DNA of 64,000 bases. Origin: Cladopsammia gracilis (Eukaryota; Cnidaria; Anthozoa; Scleractinia; Dendrophylliidae). The translations under genes were made by a program, and so were the position numbers. A model generated the notes under the pieces. The model was not told where the DNA came from. It ran no database searches and saw nothing but the letters and a program-made list of their open reading frames with translations. Shown one piece after another: positions 57,701-64,000 of this stretch; positions within the stretch are counted from its first letter, which is position 1; each line of letters begins with the position of its first letter. Where the stretch lies: contig JAJGOT010000432.1 of NCBI GenBank assembly GCA_022457155.1, positions 1-64,000 of the forward strand, given 5' to 3'.

Positions 57701-60700
57701 ATGATCAGAAGAGATTCCGGCGTACCTTCGCAAATTTAGTATGCGAGTTATCCACACTCGTATTGGCATTTTATGGCAAACATTTACTGACTCTTGTAGT
57801 CAGAAAGTTATCCAAAAACTTAGCTGTTGATACTTAGCGCTAGCTAGAACGTTATACCCATTCAACAACCTTTTCTAGAGCATGGTACGCAAACGACACA
57901 TACCTATGCATTTAGGCCCATTCTTAGTATATCCCGATTTACAGCTGCATCGATATGAACCCTGTGTATTATTGCACACTTGATCACACCCACCATTGTT
58001 TGAAGAACACTCATTTACGTCTATAAAAAGAAAAGAAACGAAAGAACCTGTTTAGTCTGTAATATTTTAGTTTTCCTCCCACTAAACAACTTAAAATACA
58101 TTGGGATGTGATTTATAGGGCAAACCTTAAAACAAACGCGGCAAGATATAATATTTAATTTCTTGATTTAATTTTCATGTCTCTTCATAGAGTTATCCCT
58201 GTGAAAATAATGAACTTGGCGCAAGAAAGGGAAGACAAGGCGACTAGACCGTGGAGGGGTATTTAGGTGTAAAAGCAGACGAAATATGTAAATGGCGCCA
58301 AATTTTAACATAATTTTGTGACAATTAACTTATAAGTTAAAAGAAACGTTGATTATGCAAAGTAAGGAATAAAGCTAACAAGTAATGATCAGAAGAGATT
58401 CCGGCGTACCTTCGCAAATTTAGTAAGCGAGTTATCCACACTCGTATTGGCATTTTATGGCAAACATTTACTGACTCTTGTAGTCTGAAAGTTATTCAAA
58501 AACTTAGCTGTTGATACTTAACGCTAGCTAGAACGTTATACCCATTCAACAACCTTTTCTAGAGCATGGTACGCAAACGACACATACCTATGCATTTAGG
58601 CCCATTCTTAGTATATCCCGATTTACAGCTGCATCGATATGAACCCTGTGTATTATTGCACACTTGATCACATCCACCATTGTTTGAAGAACACTCATTT
58701 ACGTCTATAAAAAGAAAAGAAACGAAAGAACCTGTTTAGTCTGTAATATTTTAGTTTTCCTCCCACTAAACAACTTAAAATACATTGGGATGTGATCTAT
58801 AGGGCAAACCTTAAAACAAACGCGGCAAGATATAATATTTAATTTCTTGATTTAATTTTCATGTCTCTTCATAGAGTTATCCCTGTGAAAATAATGAACT
58901 TGGCGCAAGAAAGGGAAGACAAGGCGACTAGACCGTGGAGGGGTATTTAGGTGTAAAAGCAGACGAAATATGTAAATGGCGCCAAATTTTAACATAATTT
59001 TGTGACAATTAACTTATAAGTTTAAAGAAACGTTGATTATGCAAAGTAAGGAATAAAGCTAACAAGTAATAATCAAAAGAGATTCCGGCGTACCTTCGCA
59101 AATTTAGTAAGCGAGTTATCCACACTCGTATTGGCATTTTATGGCAAACATTTACTGACGTTTGTAGTCAGAAAGTTATCCAAAAACTTAGTTGTTGATA
59201 CTTAGCGCTAGCTAGAACGTTATATCCATTCAACAACCTTTTCTAGAGCATGGCACGCAAACGACACATACCTATGCATTTAGGCCCATTCTTAGTATAT
59301 CCCGAATTACATCTGCATCGATATGAACCCGGGGTATTTGTGCACACTTGATCACATCCACCATTGTTTGAATTACACTCTATTACGTCTATGAAATGAA
59401 AAGAGACAAAAGAACCTGTTTAGCCTCTAATATTTAGGTTTTTATTCCCACTAAACCACTAAAAATTCATTAGGATGTAATCTATGGGAAGACGTTAAAA
59501 CAAACTCGTCAACATATAACATTTAATTTCTTGATTTAATGTTCATGTCTCTTCATAGAGTTATCCTTGTGAAAATAACGAACTTGGTGCTAGAAAGGGA
59601 GGACAAGGCGACTAGACCGTGGAGGGGTATTTAGATGTAAAAGCAGACGAAAATATGTAAATGGTGCCAAATTGTAATATAGTTTTGCGAAAATTAACTT
59701 ATACATGTAAGTAAGTTTTCATTCACACTCAGTTTCCCAGCGGAAGGAGGAGTAGGGAACAGCCCACCCTCCCACCCCGTCGTTCGGGTTGTACCACTAT
59801 CCCACACACCTCCCTAAGACAAGTTTTTCCAGCTTGGCTTAGTCCGCTGGTCAATCACTATTTCCATATCTTAATTCAACTGAGTATGAATGGGAGTGTT
59901 GTGAAATAGAATACTATTTTTAGCAGAAATTGCGCCACCCTTAACGCAATGAGAGCGCCGGAACCTACTACCTTTCACTACCAAGATTCTTCTTTTATAT
60001 TAACCTCACGTTCTAACGCATTAACGAGATGGCTTTAAGAGCCCTTTGATTTATAGTGATACCTATATCTCGTTTTCGCGCATGCACATTAACGAGATAA
60101 AAACTTAGATGTTCATACTTAGCGCTAACTTTATGGTTTTCTAGAGCATGGCACGCAAACTACACATACCTGTGCATTTTGGCCCATTCTTGGTATATCC
60201 CGATTTACAGCTGCATCGATATGAACCCTGTGTATTATTGCACACTTGCTCACATCCACCATTGTTTGAAGAACACTCATTTACGTCTACAAAATGAAAA
60301 CAACAGAAGAACCTGTTTAGTCTCTAATATTTAGGTTTTTCCTCCCACAAAATCACTAAAAAATACATCGGTTTGTGATCTATAGGGCAAACATTAAAAG
60401 AAACGTGGCAAGATATAACATTTAATTTCTTGATTTCATTTTCATTCTCTTCAATTAGAGTTGTCCTTGTGAAAATACTCATGAACTTGGCGGTTGAAAG
60501 GGAAGAAAAGGGGAAGACAAGGTGGTCTTTATATCTGAGCAAGTCTTGTTATCTTTATTTAGTGCATATCCAGTATTACACGAACAGTAAAAGCTTCCAT
60601 CAAGGTTATTGCACTTATGCTGGCAGCCATGGTGGTTCGTTAAACACTCATTGTGATCTAAAAAGAAAGTCAAAGATTTCGTTCATCCTTACATTTACCT

Positions 60701-63700
60701 TCTTTTCTCTGTAGCAATAATAGTAAAAAGGGTTCAAATGGACCGCTTACATGGCTTACATTTCTTGATTTAATTTTCATGTCTCTTCATAGAGTTATCC
60801 TTATGAAAATAACGAACTTGGTGCTAGAAAGGGAAGACAAGGCGACTAGACCGTGGAGGGGTATTTAGATGTAAAAGTAGACGAAAATATGTAAATGGAG
60901 CCAAATTTTAATATAGTTTTGCGAAAATTAACTTATACATGTAAGTAAGTTTTCATTCACACTCAGTTTCCCAGCGGAAGGAGGAGTAGGGAACAGCCCA
61001 CCCTCCCACCCCGTCGTTCGGGTTGTACCACTATCCCACACACCTCCCTAAGACAAGTTTTTCCAGCTTGGCTTAGTCCGCTGGTCAATCACTATTTCCA
61101 TATCTTAATTCAACTGAGTATGAATGGGAGTGTTGTGAAATAGAATACTATTTTTAGCAGAAATTGCGCCACCCTTAACGCAATGAGAGCGCCGGAACCT
61201 ACTACCTTTCACTACCAAGATTCTTCTTTTATATTAACCTCACGCTCTAACGCATTAACGAGATGGCTTTAAGAGCCCTTTGATTTATAGTGATACCTAT
61301 ATCTCGTTTTCGCGCATGCACATTAACGAGATAAAAACTTAGATGTTCATACTTAGCGCTAACTTTATGGTTTTCTAGAGCATGGCACGCAAACTACACA
61401 TACCTGTGCATTTTGGCCCATTCTTGGTATATCCCGATTTACAGCTGCATCGATATGAACCCTGTGTATTATTGCACACTTGCTCACATCCACCATTGTT
61501 TGAAGAACACTCATTTACGTCTACAAAATGAAAACAACAGAAGAACCTGTTTAGTCTCTAATATTTAGGTTTTTCCTCCCACAAAATCACTAAAAAATAC
61601 ATCGGTTTGTGATCTATAGGGCAAACATTAAAAGAAACGTGGCAAGATATAACATTTAATTTCTTGATTTCATTTTCATTCTCTTCAATTAGAGTTGTCC
61701 TTGTGAAAATACTCATGAACTTGGCGGTTGAAAGGGAAGAAAAGGGGAAGACAAGGTGGTCTTTATATCTGAGCAAGTCTTGTTATCTTTATTTAGTGCA
61801 TATCCAGTATTACACGAACAGTAAAAGCTTCCATCAAGGTTATTGCACTTATGCTGGCAGCCATGGTGGTTCGTTAAACACTCATTGTCATCTAAAAAGA
61901 AAGTCAAAGATTTCGTTCATCCTTACATTTACCTTCTTTTCTCTGTAGCAATAATAGTAAAAAGGGTTCAAATGGACCGCTTACATGGCTTACATTTCTT
62001 GATTTAATTTTCATGTCTCTTCATAGAGTTATCCTTATGAAAATAACGAACTTGGTGCTAGAAAGGGAAGACAAGGCGACTAGACCGTGGAGGGGTATTT
62101 AGATGTAAAAGCAGACGAAAATATGTAAATGGAGCCAAATTTTAATATAGTTTTGCGAAAATTAACTTATACATGTAAGTAAGTTTTCATTCACACTCAG
62201 TTTCCCAGCGGAAGGAGGAGTAGGGAACAGCCCACCCTCCCACCCCGTCGTTCGGGTTGTACCACTATCCCACACACCTCCCTAAGACAAGTTTTTCCAG
62301 CTTGGCTTAGTCCGCTGGTCAATCACTATTTCCATATCTTAATTCAACTGAGTATGAATGGGAGTGTTGTGAAATAGAATACTATTTTTAGCAGAAATTG
62401 CGCCACCCTTAACGCAATGAGAGCGCCGGAACCTACTACCTTTCACTACCAAGATTCTTCTTTTATATTAACCTCACGCTTCTAACGCATTAACGAGATG
62501 GCTTTAAGAGCCCTTTGATTTATAGTGATACCTATATCTCGTTTTCGCGCATGCACATTAACGAGATAAAAACTTAGATGTTCATACTTAGCGCTAACTT
62601 TATGGTTTTCTAGAGCATGGCACGCAAACTACACATACCTGTGCATTTTGGCCCATTCTTGGTATATCCCGATTTACAGCTGCATCGATATGAACCCTGT
62701 GTATTATTGCACACTTGCTCACATCCACCATTGTTTGAAGAACACTCATTTACGTCTACAAAATGAAAACAACAGAAGAACCTGTTTAGTCTCTAATATC
62801 TAGGTTTTTCCTCCCACAAAATCACTAAAAAATACATCGGTTTGTGATCTATAGGGCAAACATTAAAAGAAACGTGGCAAGATATAACATTTAATTTCTT
62901 GATTTCATTTTCATTCTCTTCAATTAGAGTTGTCCTTGTGAAAATACTCATGAACTTGGCGGTTGAAAGGGAAGAAAAGGGGAAGACAAGGTGGTCTTTA
63001 TATCTGAGCAAGTCTTGTTATCTTTATTTAGTGCATATCCAGTATTACACGAACAGTAAAAGCTTCCATCAAGGTTATTGCACTTATGCTGGCAGCCATG
63101 GTGGTTCGTTAAACACTCATTGTCATCTAAAAAGAAAGTCAAAGATTTCGTTCATCCTTACATTTACCTTCTTTTCTCTGTAGCAATAATAGTAAAAAGG
63201 GTTCAAATGGACCGCTTACATGGCTTACATTTCTTGATTTAATTTTCATGTCTCTTCATAGAGTTATCCTTATGAAAATAACGAACTTGGTGCTAGAAAG
63301 GGAAGACAAGGCGACTAGACCGTGGAGGGGTATTTAGATGTAAAAGCAGACGAAAATATGTAAATGGAGCCAAATTTTAATATAGTTTTGCGAAAATTAA
63401 CTTATACATGTAAGTAAGTTTTCATTCACACTCAGTTTCCCAGCGGAAGGAGGAGTAGGGAACAGCCCACCCTCCCACCCCGTCGTTCGGGTTGTACCAC
63501 TATCCCACACACCTCCCTAAGACAAGTTTTTCCAGCTTGGCTTAGTCCGCTGGTCAATCACTATTTCCATATCTTAATTCAACTGAGTATGAATGGGAGT
63601 GTTGTGAAATAGAATACTATTTTTAGCAGAAATTGCGCCACCCTTAACGCAATGAGAGCGCCGGAACCTACTACCTTTCACTACCAAGATTCTTCTTTTA

Positions 63701-63989
63701 TATTAACCTCACGTTCTAACGCATTAACGAGATGGCTTTAAGAGCCCTTTGATTTATAGTGATACCTATATCTCGTTTTCGCGCATGCACATTAACGAGA
63801 TAAAAACTTAGATGTTCATACTTAGCGCTAACTTTATGGTTTTCTAGAGCATGGCACGCAAACTACACATACCTGTGCATTTTGGCCCATTCTTGGTATA
63901 TCCCGATTTACAGCTGCATCGATATGAACCCTGTGTATTATTGCACACTTGCTCACATCCACCATTGTTTGAAGAACACTCATTTACGT
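33483..63989 (-). CDS. Multi-EGF transmembrane receptor gene, 3' part (partial)
   Basis: Large cell-surface protein gene extending past the right edge. Extracellular part: at least 24 calcium-binding EGF modules (consensus D-V/I-N-E-C), each on one phase-1 exon of 117 or 123 bp. Then come exons 41370-41471, 40975-41072, 39603-39695, 38738-38794, 37839-37931, 36974-37124 and 33483-33718. These are phase-compatible and add about 275 residues: a Ser/Thr-rich linker, a predicted SEA-like beta-alpha-beta-beta-alpha-beta unit, a transmembrane helix ([13 protein letters not shown] joined to [11 protein letters not shown]), a basic stop-transfer run RRRNSKKNK, and a tail with FQFDNPTY and VNPMYDF. 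FDNPxY is the LDL-receptor-type clathrin and PTB-adaptor signal. No orthologue can be named. The N-terminus, ligand and full module count are unknown. The acceptor at 41472 was chosen because it gives the required phase. Confidence 0.8.
34100..35890. repeat. 78-80-bp minisatellite (SINE body), ~23 copies
   Basis: The unit contains acacctgggtggagagagac, aatgtggagtaaagtttctt and gtctaaggaaacaacaca. Units are 78 bp (with cactggcaat) or 80 bp (with cacccttgcaat). Variant classes such as gtggagcaatg and gtaacg cluster in the right third. Long open frames on both strands arise because 78 is a multiple of three; they are not genes. Confidence 0.95.
35946..36198. repeat. 24-bp minisatellite (tRNA A-box head), ~10 copies
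   Basis: The unit ctaaccactacaccaccgca plus cagg is repeated with few substitutions (ctgca, acaca, actaaacc variants). On the minus strand each unit carries GTGGTGTAGTGGTTAG, which resembles the 5' half of a tRNA with its A box. Confidence 0.9.
36280..36330 (+). other. Penelope-type CTGAAGA-hairpin-GAAA motif
   Basis: gcccCTGAAGA is followed by the hairpin ggtttgttttcaaacc, then GAAA and tattgggc. The outer gccc/gggc can also pair. This is the layout of the motif found downstream of Penelope-like ORFs and echoes a hammerhead core. No Penelope ORF is seen upstream here. Confidence 0.4.
36536..36905. mobile_element. MITE-like inverted-repeat element
   Basis: acttaaacacgaagttgcgg and tataaaagg at the left are mirrored by ccttttata and ccggaacttcgtgtttaagt at the right. 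Another inner inverted pair surrounds ttcacacccaaaaggtgtgaa. It is non-coding, in the intron before the transmembrane exon. Confidence 0.6.
36974..37124 (-). CDS. Exon: juxtamembrane stalk and first half of TM helix
   Basis: 50 codons plus one base. It starts [20 protein letters not shown], continues through an acidic stalk, and ends in [13 protein letters not shown] inside the membrane helix. The acceptor is tgtttacag and the donor GTAAGC. Joining its last base to the next exon gives a continuous hydrophobic helix. Confidence 0.75.
37345..37550 (-). repeat. Dispersed repeat, copy 2 (inverted relative to copy 1)
   Basis: The reverse complement matches 3755-3965 (agagtcaattatggag, ttctaacttttgag, gaaatcctgtg). 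It is non-coding. Confidence 0.6.
37839..37931 (-). CDS. Exon: SEA-like third strand and second helix
   Basis: 31 codons, [20 protein letters not shown] then [11 protein letters not shown], phase 0 at both ends. A hydrophobic strand is followed by an amphipathic helix and another strand. Confidence 0.75.
38002..38691. mobile_element. 690-bp Tc1/mariner-like non-autonomous element
   Basis: Terminal repeats CAGTCAACTCTCT and AGAGAGTTGACTG are flanked by TA on each side. Sub-terminal gtccgtcttagagaggtgtcc words recur at both ends. No intact transposase was found. It is intronic. Confidence 0.75.
38738..38794 (-). CDS. Exon: SEA-like second strand
   Basis: 19 codons, [19 protein letters not shown], phase 0 at both ends, with an acceptor ending ttcccag and a GTAAAT donor. 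Joined to the next exon it reads GAK-VVLF, at the position where SEA domains carry GSVVV. The cleavage serine is absent. Confidence 0.75.
39603..39695 (-). CDS. Exon: SEA-like first strand and helix
   Basis: 31 codons, [20 protein letters not shown] then [11 protein letters not shown], phase 0 at both ends. Acceptor atttttatttaag and donor GTAAGA are both strong. The amphipathic helix fits the first helix of a SEA-type fold. It was included because both phases match the neighbouring exons. Confidence 0.65.
39743..39868. mobile_element. 126-bp MITE, TAA target site
   Basis: ATGACTGGTCCCGAGGGAAA is mirrored, less perfectly, by TTTCCCGAGGCATTAGTCAT. TAA flanks both ends. The word gggaaaca recurs inside. 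It is intronic, next to the 39603-39695 exon. Confidence 0.65.
40230..40745 (-). repeat. tRNA-related dispersed repeat, unsplit copy
   Basis: About 515 bp, collinear with 50440-50673 plus 55250-55555. On the minus strand it contains a tRNA-like promoter pair: ggtcgagtggtttag (A-box-like) and gcgagttcaagtc (B-box-like) at about 40365-40425. The flanking tRNA stems do not pair, so it is a SINE-like repeat and not a tRNA gene. Confidence 0.65.
40975..41072 (-). CDS. Exon: Ser/Thr-rich linker
   Basis: Encodes [20 protein letters not shown] and [12 protein letters not shown], with one N-linked sequon (NIS) and many potential O-glycosylation sites. It ends in phase 0 and connects to the 39603-39695 exon. 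Confidence 0.7.
41370..41471 (-). CDS. Exon: linker following the last EGF module
   Basis: Encodes [20 protein letters not shown] then [14 protein letters not shown]. The acceptor tgtcccctcag gives the phase-1 start needed after the EGF exons. An apparent acceptor 20 bp further in would break the phase. Two cysteines could pair. Confidence 0.65.
41950..45439 (-). CDS. Divergent EGF exon block (8 intact modules)
   Basis: Intact phase-1 exons: 41950-42066, 42593-42709, 42821-42937, 43199-43315, 43544-43660 (117 bp, type A, e.g. [18 protein letters not shown]), 44333-44455 (123 bp, type [17 protein letters not shown]), 44754-44876 and 45317-45439 (123 bp, type [17 protein letters not shown]). 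All carry six cysteines and the calcium-binding D-x-N/D-E pattern. Intron lengths and sequences differ, unlike the younger arrays upstream, so this block looks older. Confidence 0.85.
42262..42377 (-). pseudogene. Decayed EGF pseudo-exon
   Basis: Clearly homologous to the type A exons ([21 protein letters not shown]), but the third cysteine position reads GGY in place of GGC. The terminal Cys-Thr is lost, and the splice donor GTATGT has become attTGT. The length is 116 rather than 117 bp. It is probably skipped. Confidence 0.8.
45727..45745 (-). pseudogene. 19-bp EGF exon remnant
   Basis: Only the start of a type A exon remains (acgtaaatgagtgttcttt) behind a normal acceptor. The rest is unrelated intron. 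The same truncation is seen at 56621-56639 in a duplicated context. Confidence 0.7.
46412..47053 (-). mobile_element. LINE 3' fragment
   Basis: Minus-strand peptides [20 protein letters not shown] and [18 protein letters not shown] match the zf-RVT and C-terminal region of the LINE at 29-30.5 kb. The 3' end carries aataaaagttttgtc and an A-run (46412-46422 on the plus strand as T). It is inserted in the recombinase pseudogene. Confidence 0.75.
47063..47188. mobile_element. 126-bp MITE
   Basis: gtttcttggtgttgcgga at the left and tccgcaacaccaagaaac at the right are perfect inverted repeats of 18 bp. It is non-coding and directly abuts the LINE fragment. Confidence 0.75.
47974..50267 (-). CDS. 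EGF exons in ~902-bp tandem cassettes
   Basis: Type A exons at 47974-48090, 48876-48992 and 49777-49893 are spaced 902 and 901 bp, with near-identical introns (shared blocks gagttatccttatgaaaata and cccagcggaaggaggagtag). The two lower-coordinate copies read [16 protein letters not shown]; the third reads [17 protein letters not shown] type B exon at 50145-50267 ([16 protein letters not shown]) keeps an intact GTATAAAG donor. All are phase 1-1, so skipping any one keeps frame. Confidence 0.85.
50440..50673 (-). repeat. tRNA-related repeat, left half (split by LTR element)
   Basis: Collinear with 40230-40465. On the minus strand it has ggtggtcgagtggtg (A-box-like) and cgtttcgaatctcg (B-box-like) at about 50575-50640. 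Its continuation lies on the far side of the LTR retrotransposon at 55250-55555. Confidence 0.7.
50674..50816 (+). repeat. 5' LTR
   Basis: 143 bp, TG...CA ends, with an AATAAA signal at 50743-50748. By eye it is identical to the 3' copy. Confidence 0.95.
50817..50834 (+). promoter_or_regulatory. Primer-binding-site-like sequence
   Basis: ttggcgacgaggacaagt follows the 5' LTR directly, where Ty3/gypsy elements place the tRNA primer site. The tRNA used was not determined. Confidence 0.55.
50845..54870 (+). CDS. Ty3/gypsy gag-pol polyprotein, intact
   Basis: 1341 aa from the first ATG ([15 protein letters not shown]); an upstream GTG extends the frame but is an unlikely start. Domains: a gag-like N-terminus; two zinc knuckles at about 226-241 (CX2CX4HX6C, one residue longer than usual) and 248-261 (canonical CX2CX4HX4C); an aspartic protease with [12 protein letters not shown] (D312); reverse transcriptase with NISDD at 594-598, where ISDD replaces the usual YxDD; RNase H with a catalytic-type D744 in [13 protein letters not shown]; integrase with an HEGH...CKSCHGC zinc-binding region near 956-995 and a DD35E triad at D1020, D1075, E1111. 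There is no chromodomain. Gag and pol are in one frame. It is likely competent or very recently so. Confidence 0.93.
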   Translation: MFSSNENGANAIPKFDCYSEPATLGPRWTRWLTSFELFADGKGLIINENTNANTKQRRRASLLHLAGPDVQEIFSTLADTGEATDYAAAVTALNGYFVPKVNSAFARQTFHRIHQREGETVLQFVTRLRKESKDCNFGLDADNQIRDAVLCKCTSNYVRRKLLEEGQELTLARTLEIAEQCEKVEHQMTELGATGQGQESANRVFEKSRKPKGKQSKVNKPKESVCYRCGLSGHLGRDPKCPARGQTCRKCKGKDHWASVCKTKQKKIEANQVREDQASGHQIDYAFKVTSGVESNVLTVSVGGINLEMLVDSGATNNIIDEEAWENLKAMKIKCRSEAAPVDRKLYTYASDKPLPVKGRFTCGVTVGQGRSQAEFLVIKGKGIPLLGKDTAMKLGVLKIGVDVAAVAETKQTLQQQYPEVFRGVGKLKTRQVTLHIDPEVKPIAQPLRRVPFNLQGKVEEKVQELLDCDIIEEVNGPTPWVNPVVIVPKANGEIRLCIDMRRANEAIVRGRHPIPTVDELLHNMNGSKVFSKLDLRWGYHQLELTPESRQITTFVTHKGLYRYKRLLFGVSSASEQYQHEIATALAGIEGVDNISDDIIVHGPDQATHDQRLHKTMERLQEHGLTLNADKCLFNVDRLVFMGILLSEKGIGPTEERVKALQETREPATVSEVRSFLGLANYSSRFIPHFATLTEPLRRLTKKDVPFHFGPEQKAAFELLKQSMAKAGTLAYFDKNAPTKVIADASPVGLGAVLVQNQDGGWVPICYASRSLTECERRYSQTEKEALALVWACERYHAYIYGMRFDLVTDHKPLEVIYGPRSKPCARIERWVLRLQPYDFRIVYTPGPGNIADPLSRLLSNRNEISNHKHGAEEYVRFVAINATPKALTTRDVEEASAMDEELTVLREAIRTGRFEQCKAYAPAAGELCVIGQLVLRGTRIVLPNKLRPQAVALAHEGHLGIVGTKQNLRSKVWWPAMDKAAEKFCKSCHGCQLVARPDPPEPLRSTAFPEGPWKDLAVDLLGPLPSGHSILVVVDYYSRYYEYAILTSTTSAKVIDSLEEIFSRHGLPVTIKSDNGPQFRSEEFQNYCAHNGISHLKVTPKWPQANGEVERQNASLMKRIRIAQAEGLNWREELRKYVTKYRGIDHGTTGKSPAELLFNRKIRGKLPELHSDHRPDLEVRDRDAEFKAKTKTYADERRNAKLSDIQIGDQVLVRQEKTDKFSTPFNPMPYKVVNKTGNSVVVESQGGARYSRNSSHIKKFVSDLPETAPMVPAIESGDPAAAETAPMTLVDSGSEGNTTTVNAEATPNPVTTPSMPMASGHERPQRQRRLPVKYQDFVLK
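55088..55101 (+). promoter_or_regulatory. Polypurine tract
   Basis: aagaaaaggaggga lies immediately upstream of the 3' LTR, the expected plus-strand primer site. Confidence 0.8.
55102..55244 (+). repeat. 3' LTR
   Basis: 143 bp, matching the 5' LTR without a visible difference. Followed by the GTAGA target copy. Confidence 0.95.
55250..55555 (-). repeat. tRNA-related repeat, right half (split by LTR element)
   Basis: Collinear with 40466-40745: aaaacgcgtgtctc, ccttttagatcgatttta, attgttatcgctgga and cgtcactaagtttacagctg. Joined to 50440-50673 it reconstructs the arrangement seen intact at 40.2-40.7 kb. Confidence 0.75.
56129..56251 (-). CDS. EGF exon, type C
   Basis: 123-bp phase-1 exon encoding [20 protein letters not shown] and ending in LDSNGRTCS. 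The GTAAGTTG donor is intact. Its flanks duplicate the 45.3-45.9 kb region. Confidence 0.85.
56621..56639 (-). pseudogene. 19-bp EGF exon remnant (duplicate of 45727-45745)
   Basis: The same truncated exon start behind a good acceptor, in a context homologous to 45.4-45.9 kb. Confidence 0.7.
57215..59388 (-). CDS. EGF exons in ~684-bp tandem cassettes
   Basis: Type A exons at 57215-57331, 57904-58020, 58588-58704 and 59272-59388, spaced 689, 684 and 684 bp. Introns are nearly identical between copies. The outer two read [16 protein letters not shown] and the inner two [16 protein letters not shown]. The last codon pair is Cys-Ile rather than Cys-Thr, a signature of this sub-array. Donors GTATGT are intact. 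Confidence 0.85.
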
Positions 63990-64000
63990 CTACAAAATGA
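60170..64000 (-). CDS. EGF exons in ~1234-bp two-exon cassettes
   Basis: Type A exons at 60170-60286, 61404-61520, 62639-62755 and 63873-63989 ([18 protein letters not shown]), spaced 1234, 1235 and 1234 bp. Each of the first three is paired with a type B exon at 60535-60657, 61769-61891 and 63004-63126 ([11 protein letters not shown] or [11 protein letters not shown]). The type B exons have lost the GT donor (tcag then ATATAAAG). Copies are almost identical and the array runs off the right edge. The type A exons look functional; the type B exons may be skipped. Confidence 0.8.

Noticed and set aside
60535..63126. AT-AC (U12-type) intron explanation for the type B exons
   Set aside because: The sequence after the exon is ATATAAAG, not the U12 consensus ATATCCTT, and paralogous copies have GT at that site.
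60324..63183. Repeated 72-aa and 94-aa ORFs (MLRYKDHL..., MISFSFSS...) identical in each cassette
   Set aside because: They lie in introns or antisense to EGF exons. They look conserved only because the cassettes are recently duplicated, and they lack family features.

Overview
This is a eukaryotic, intron-rich, AT-rich window crowded with non-autonomous transposons. Animal cilium and DNA-repair genes, calcium-binding EGF exons and vertebrate-type CCCTAA-like repeats all fit an invertebrate metazoan. The repeat families look most like those of an anthozoan cnidarian (stony coral or relative). That placement is inference; no species can be named from the sequence alone.

Layout. (1) 1-6242, minus strand: the 5' half of IFT88 (intraflagellar transport), seven coding exons, running off the left edge. 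(2) 6243-6406: a 164-bp shared promoter. (3) 6407-16467, plus strand: a complete 11-exon RMI1 gene (BLM-TOP3A-RMI complex), about 710 aa, with introns full of MITEs, including one carrying telomere-like repeats. (4) 16468-33480: about 17 kb with no convincing gene. It holds LINE and Penelope-like remnants, a nested MITE cluster, a Harbinger-like 1-kb element, a roughly 132-bp degenerate satellite (24.2-28.6 kb) split by an insertion containing a nearly perfect 487-bp palindrome, a 5'-truncated LINE with a target-site duplication, and a MITE built from GCGATCGC-type words. (5) 33483-63989, minus strand: the 3' part of one large gene that continues past the right edge. It encodes at least 24 calcium-binding EGF modules, each on its own symmetric phase-1 exon. 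A set of small exons follows that I interpret as a SEA-like domain, then a single transmembrane helix and a cytoplasmic tail with FDNPTY and NPMY signals.

The EGF gene has expanded recently. Exon-plus-intron cassettes of about 684, 902 and 1234 bp are tandemly repeated between 47.9 kb and the right edge. In the 1234-bp cassettes one of the two EGF exons has lost its splice donor in the same way in every copy. An intact Ty3/gypsy element (50674-55244, identical LTRs, one 1341-aa gag-pol ORF) sits antisense in an intron. It split an older tRNA-related repeat whose unsplit paralogue lies at 40.2-40.7 kb and shows the empty site. The last intron, which interrupts the transmembrane helix, holds a tRNA-derived SINE whose body (78-80-bp unit, about 23 copies) and tRNA head (24-bp unit, about 10 copies) have each expanded into a minisatellite.

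The genes do not form an operon. The functional links visible are the shared IFT88/RMI1 promoter and the modular EGF exon array. Exon boundaries were placed by hand from splice signals, reading phase and protein similarity, and have no transcript support.
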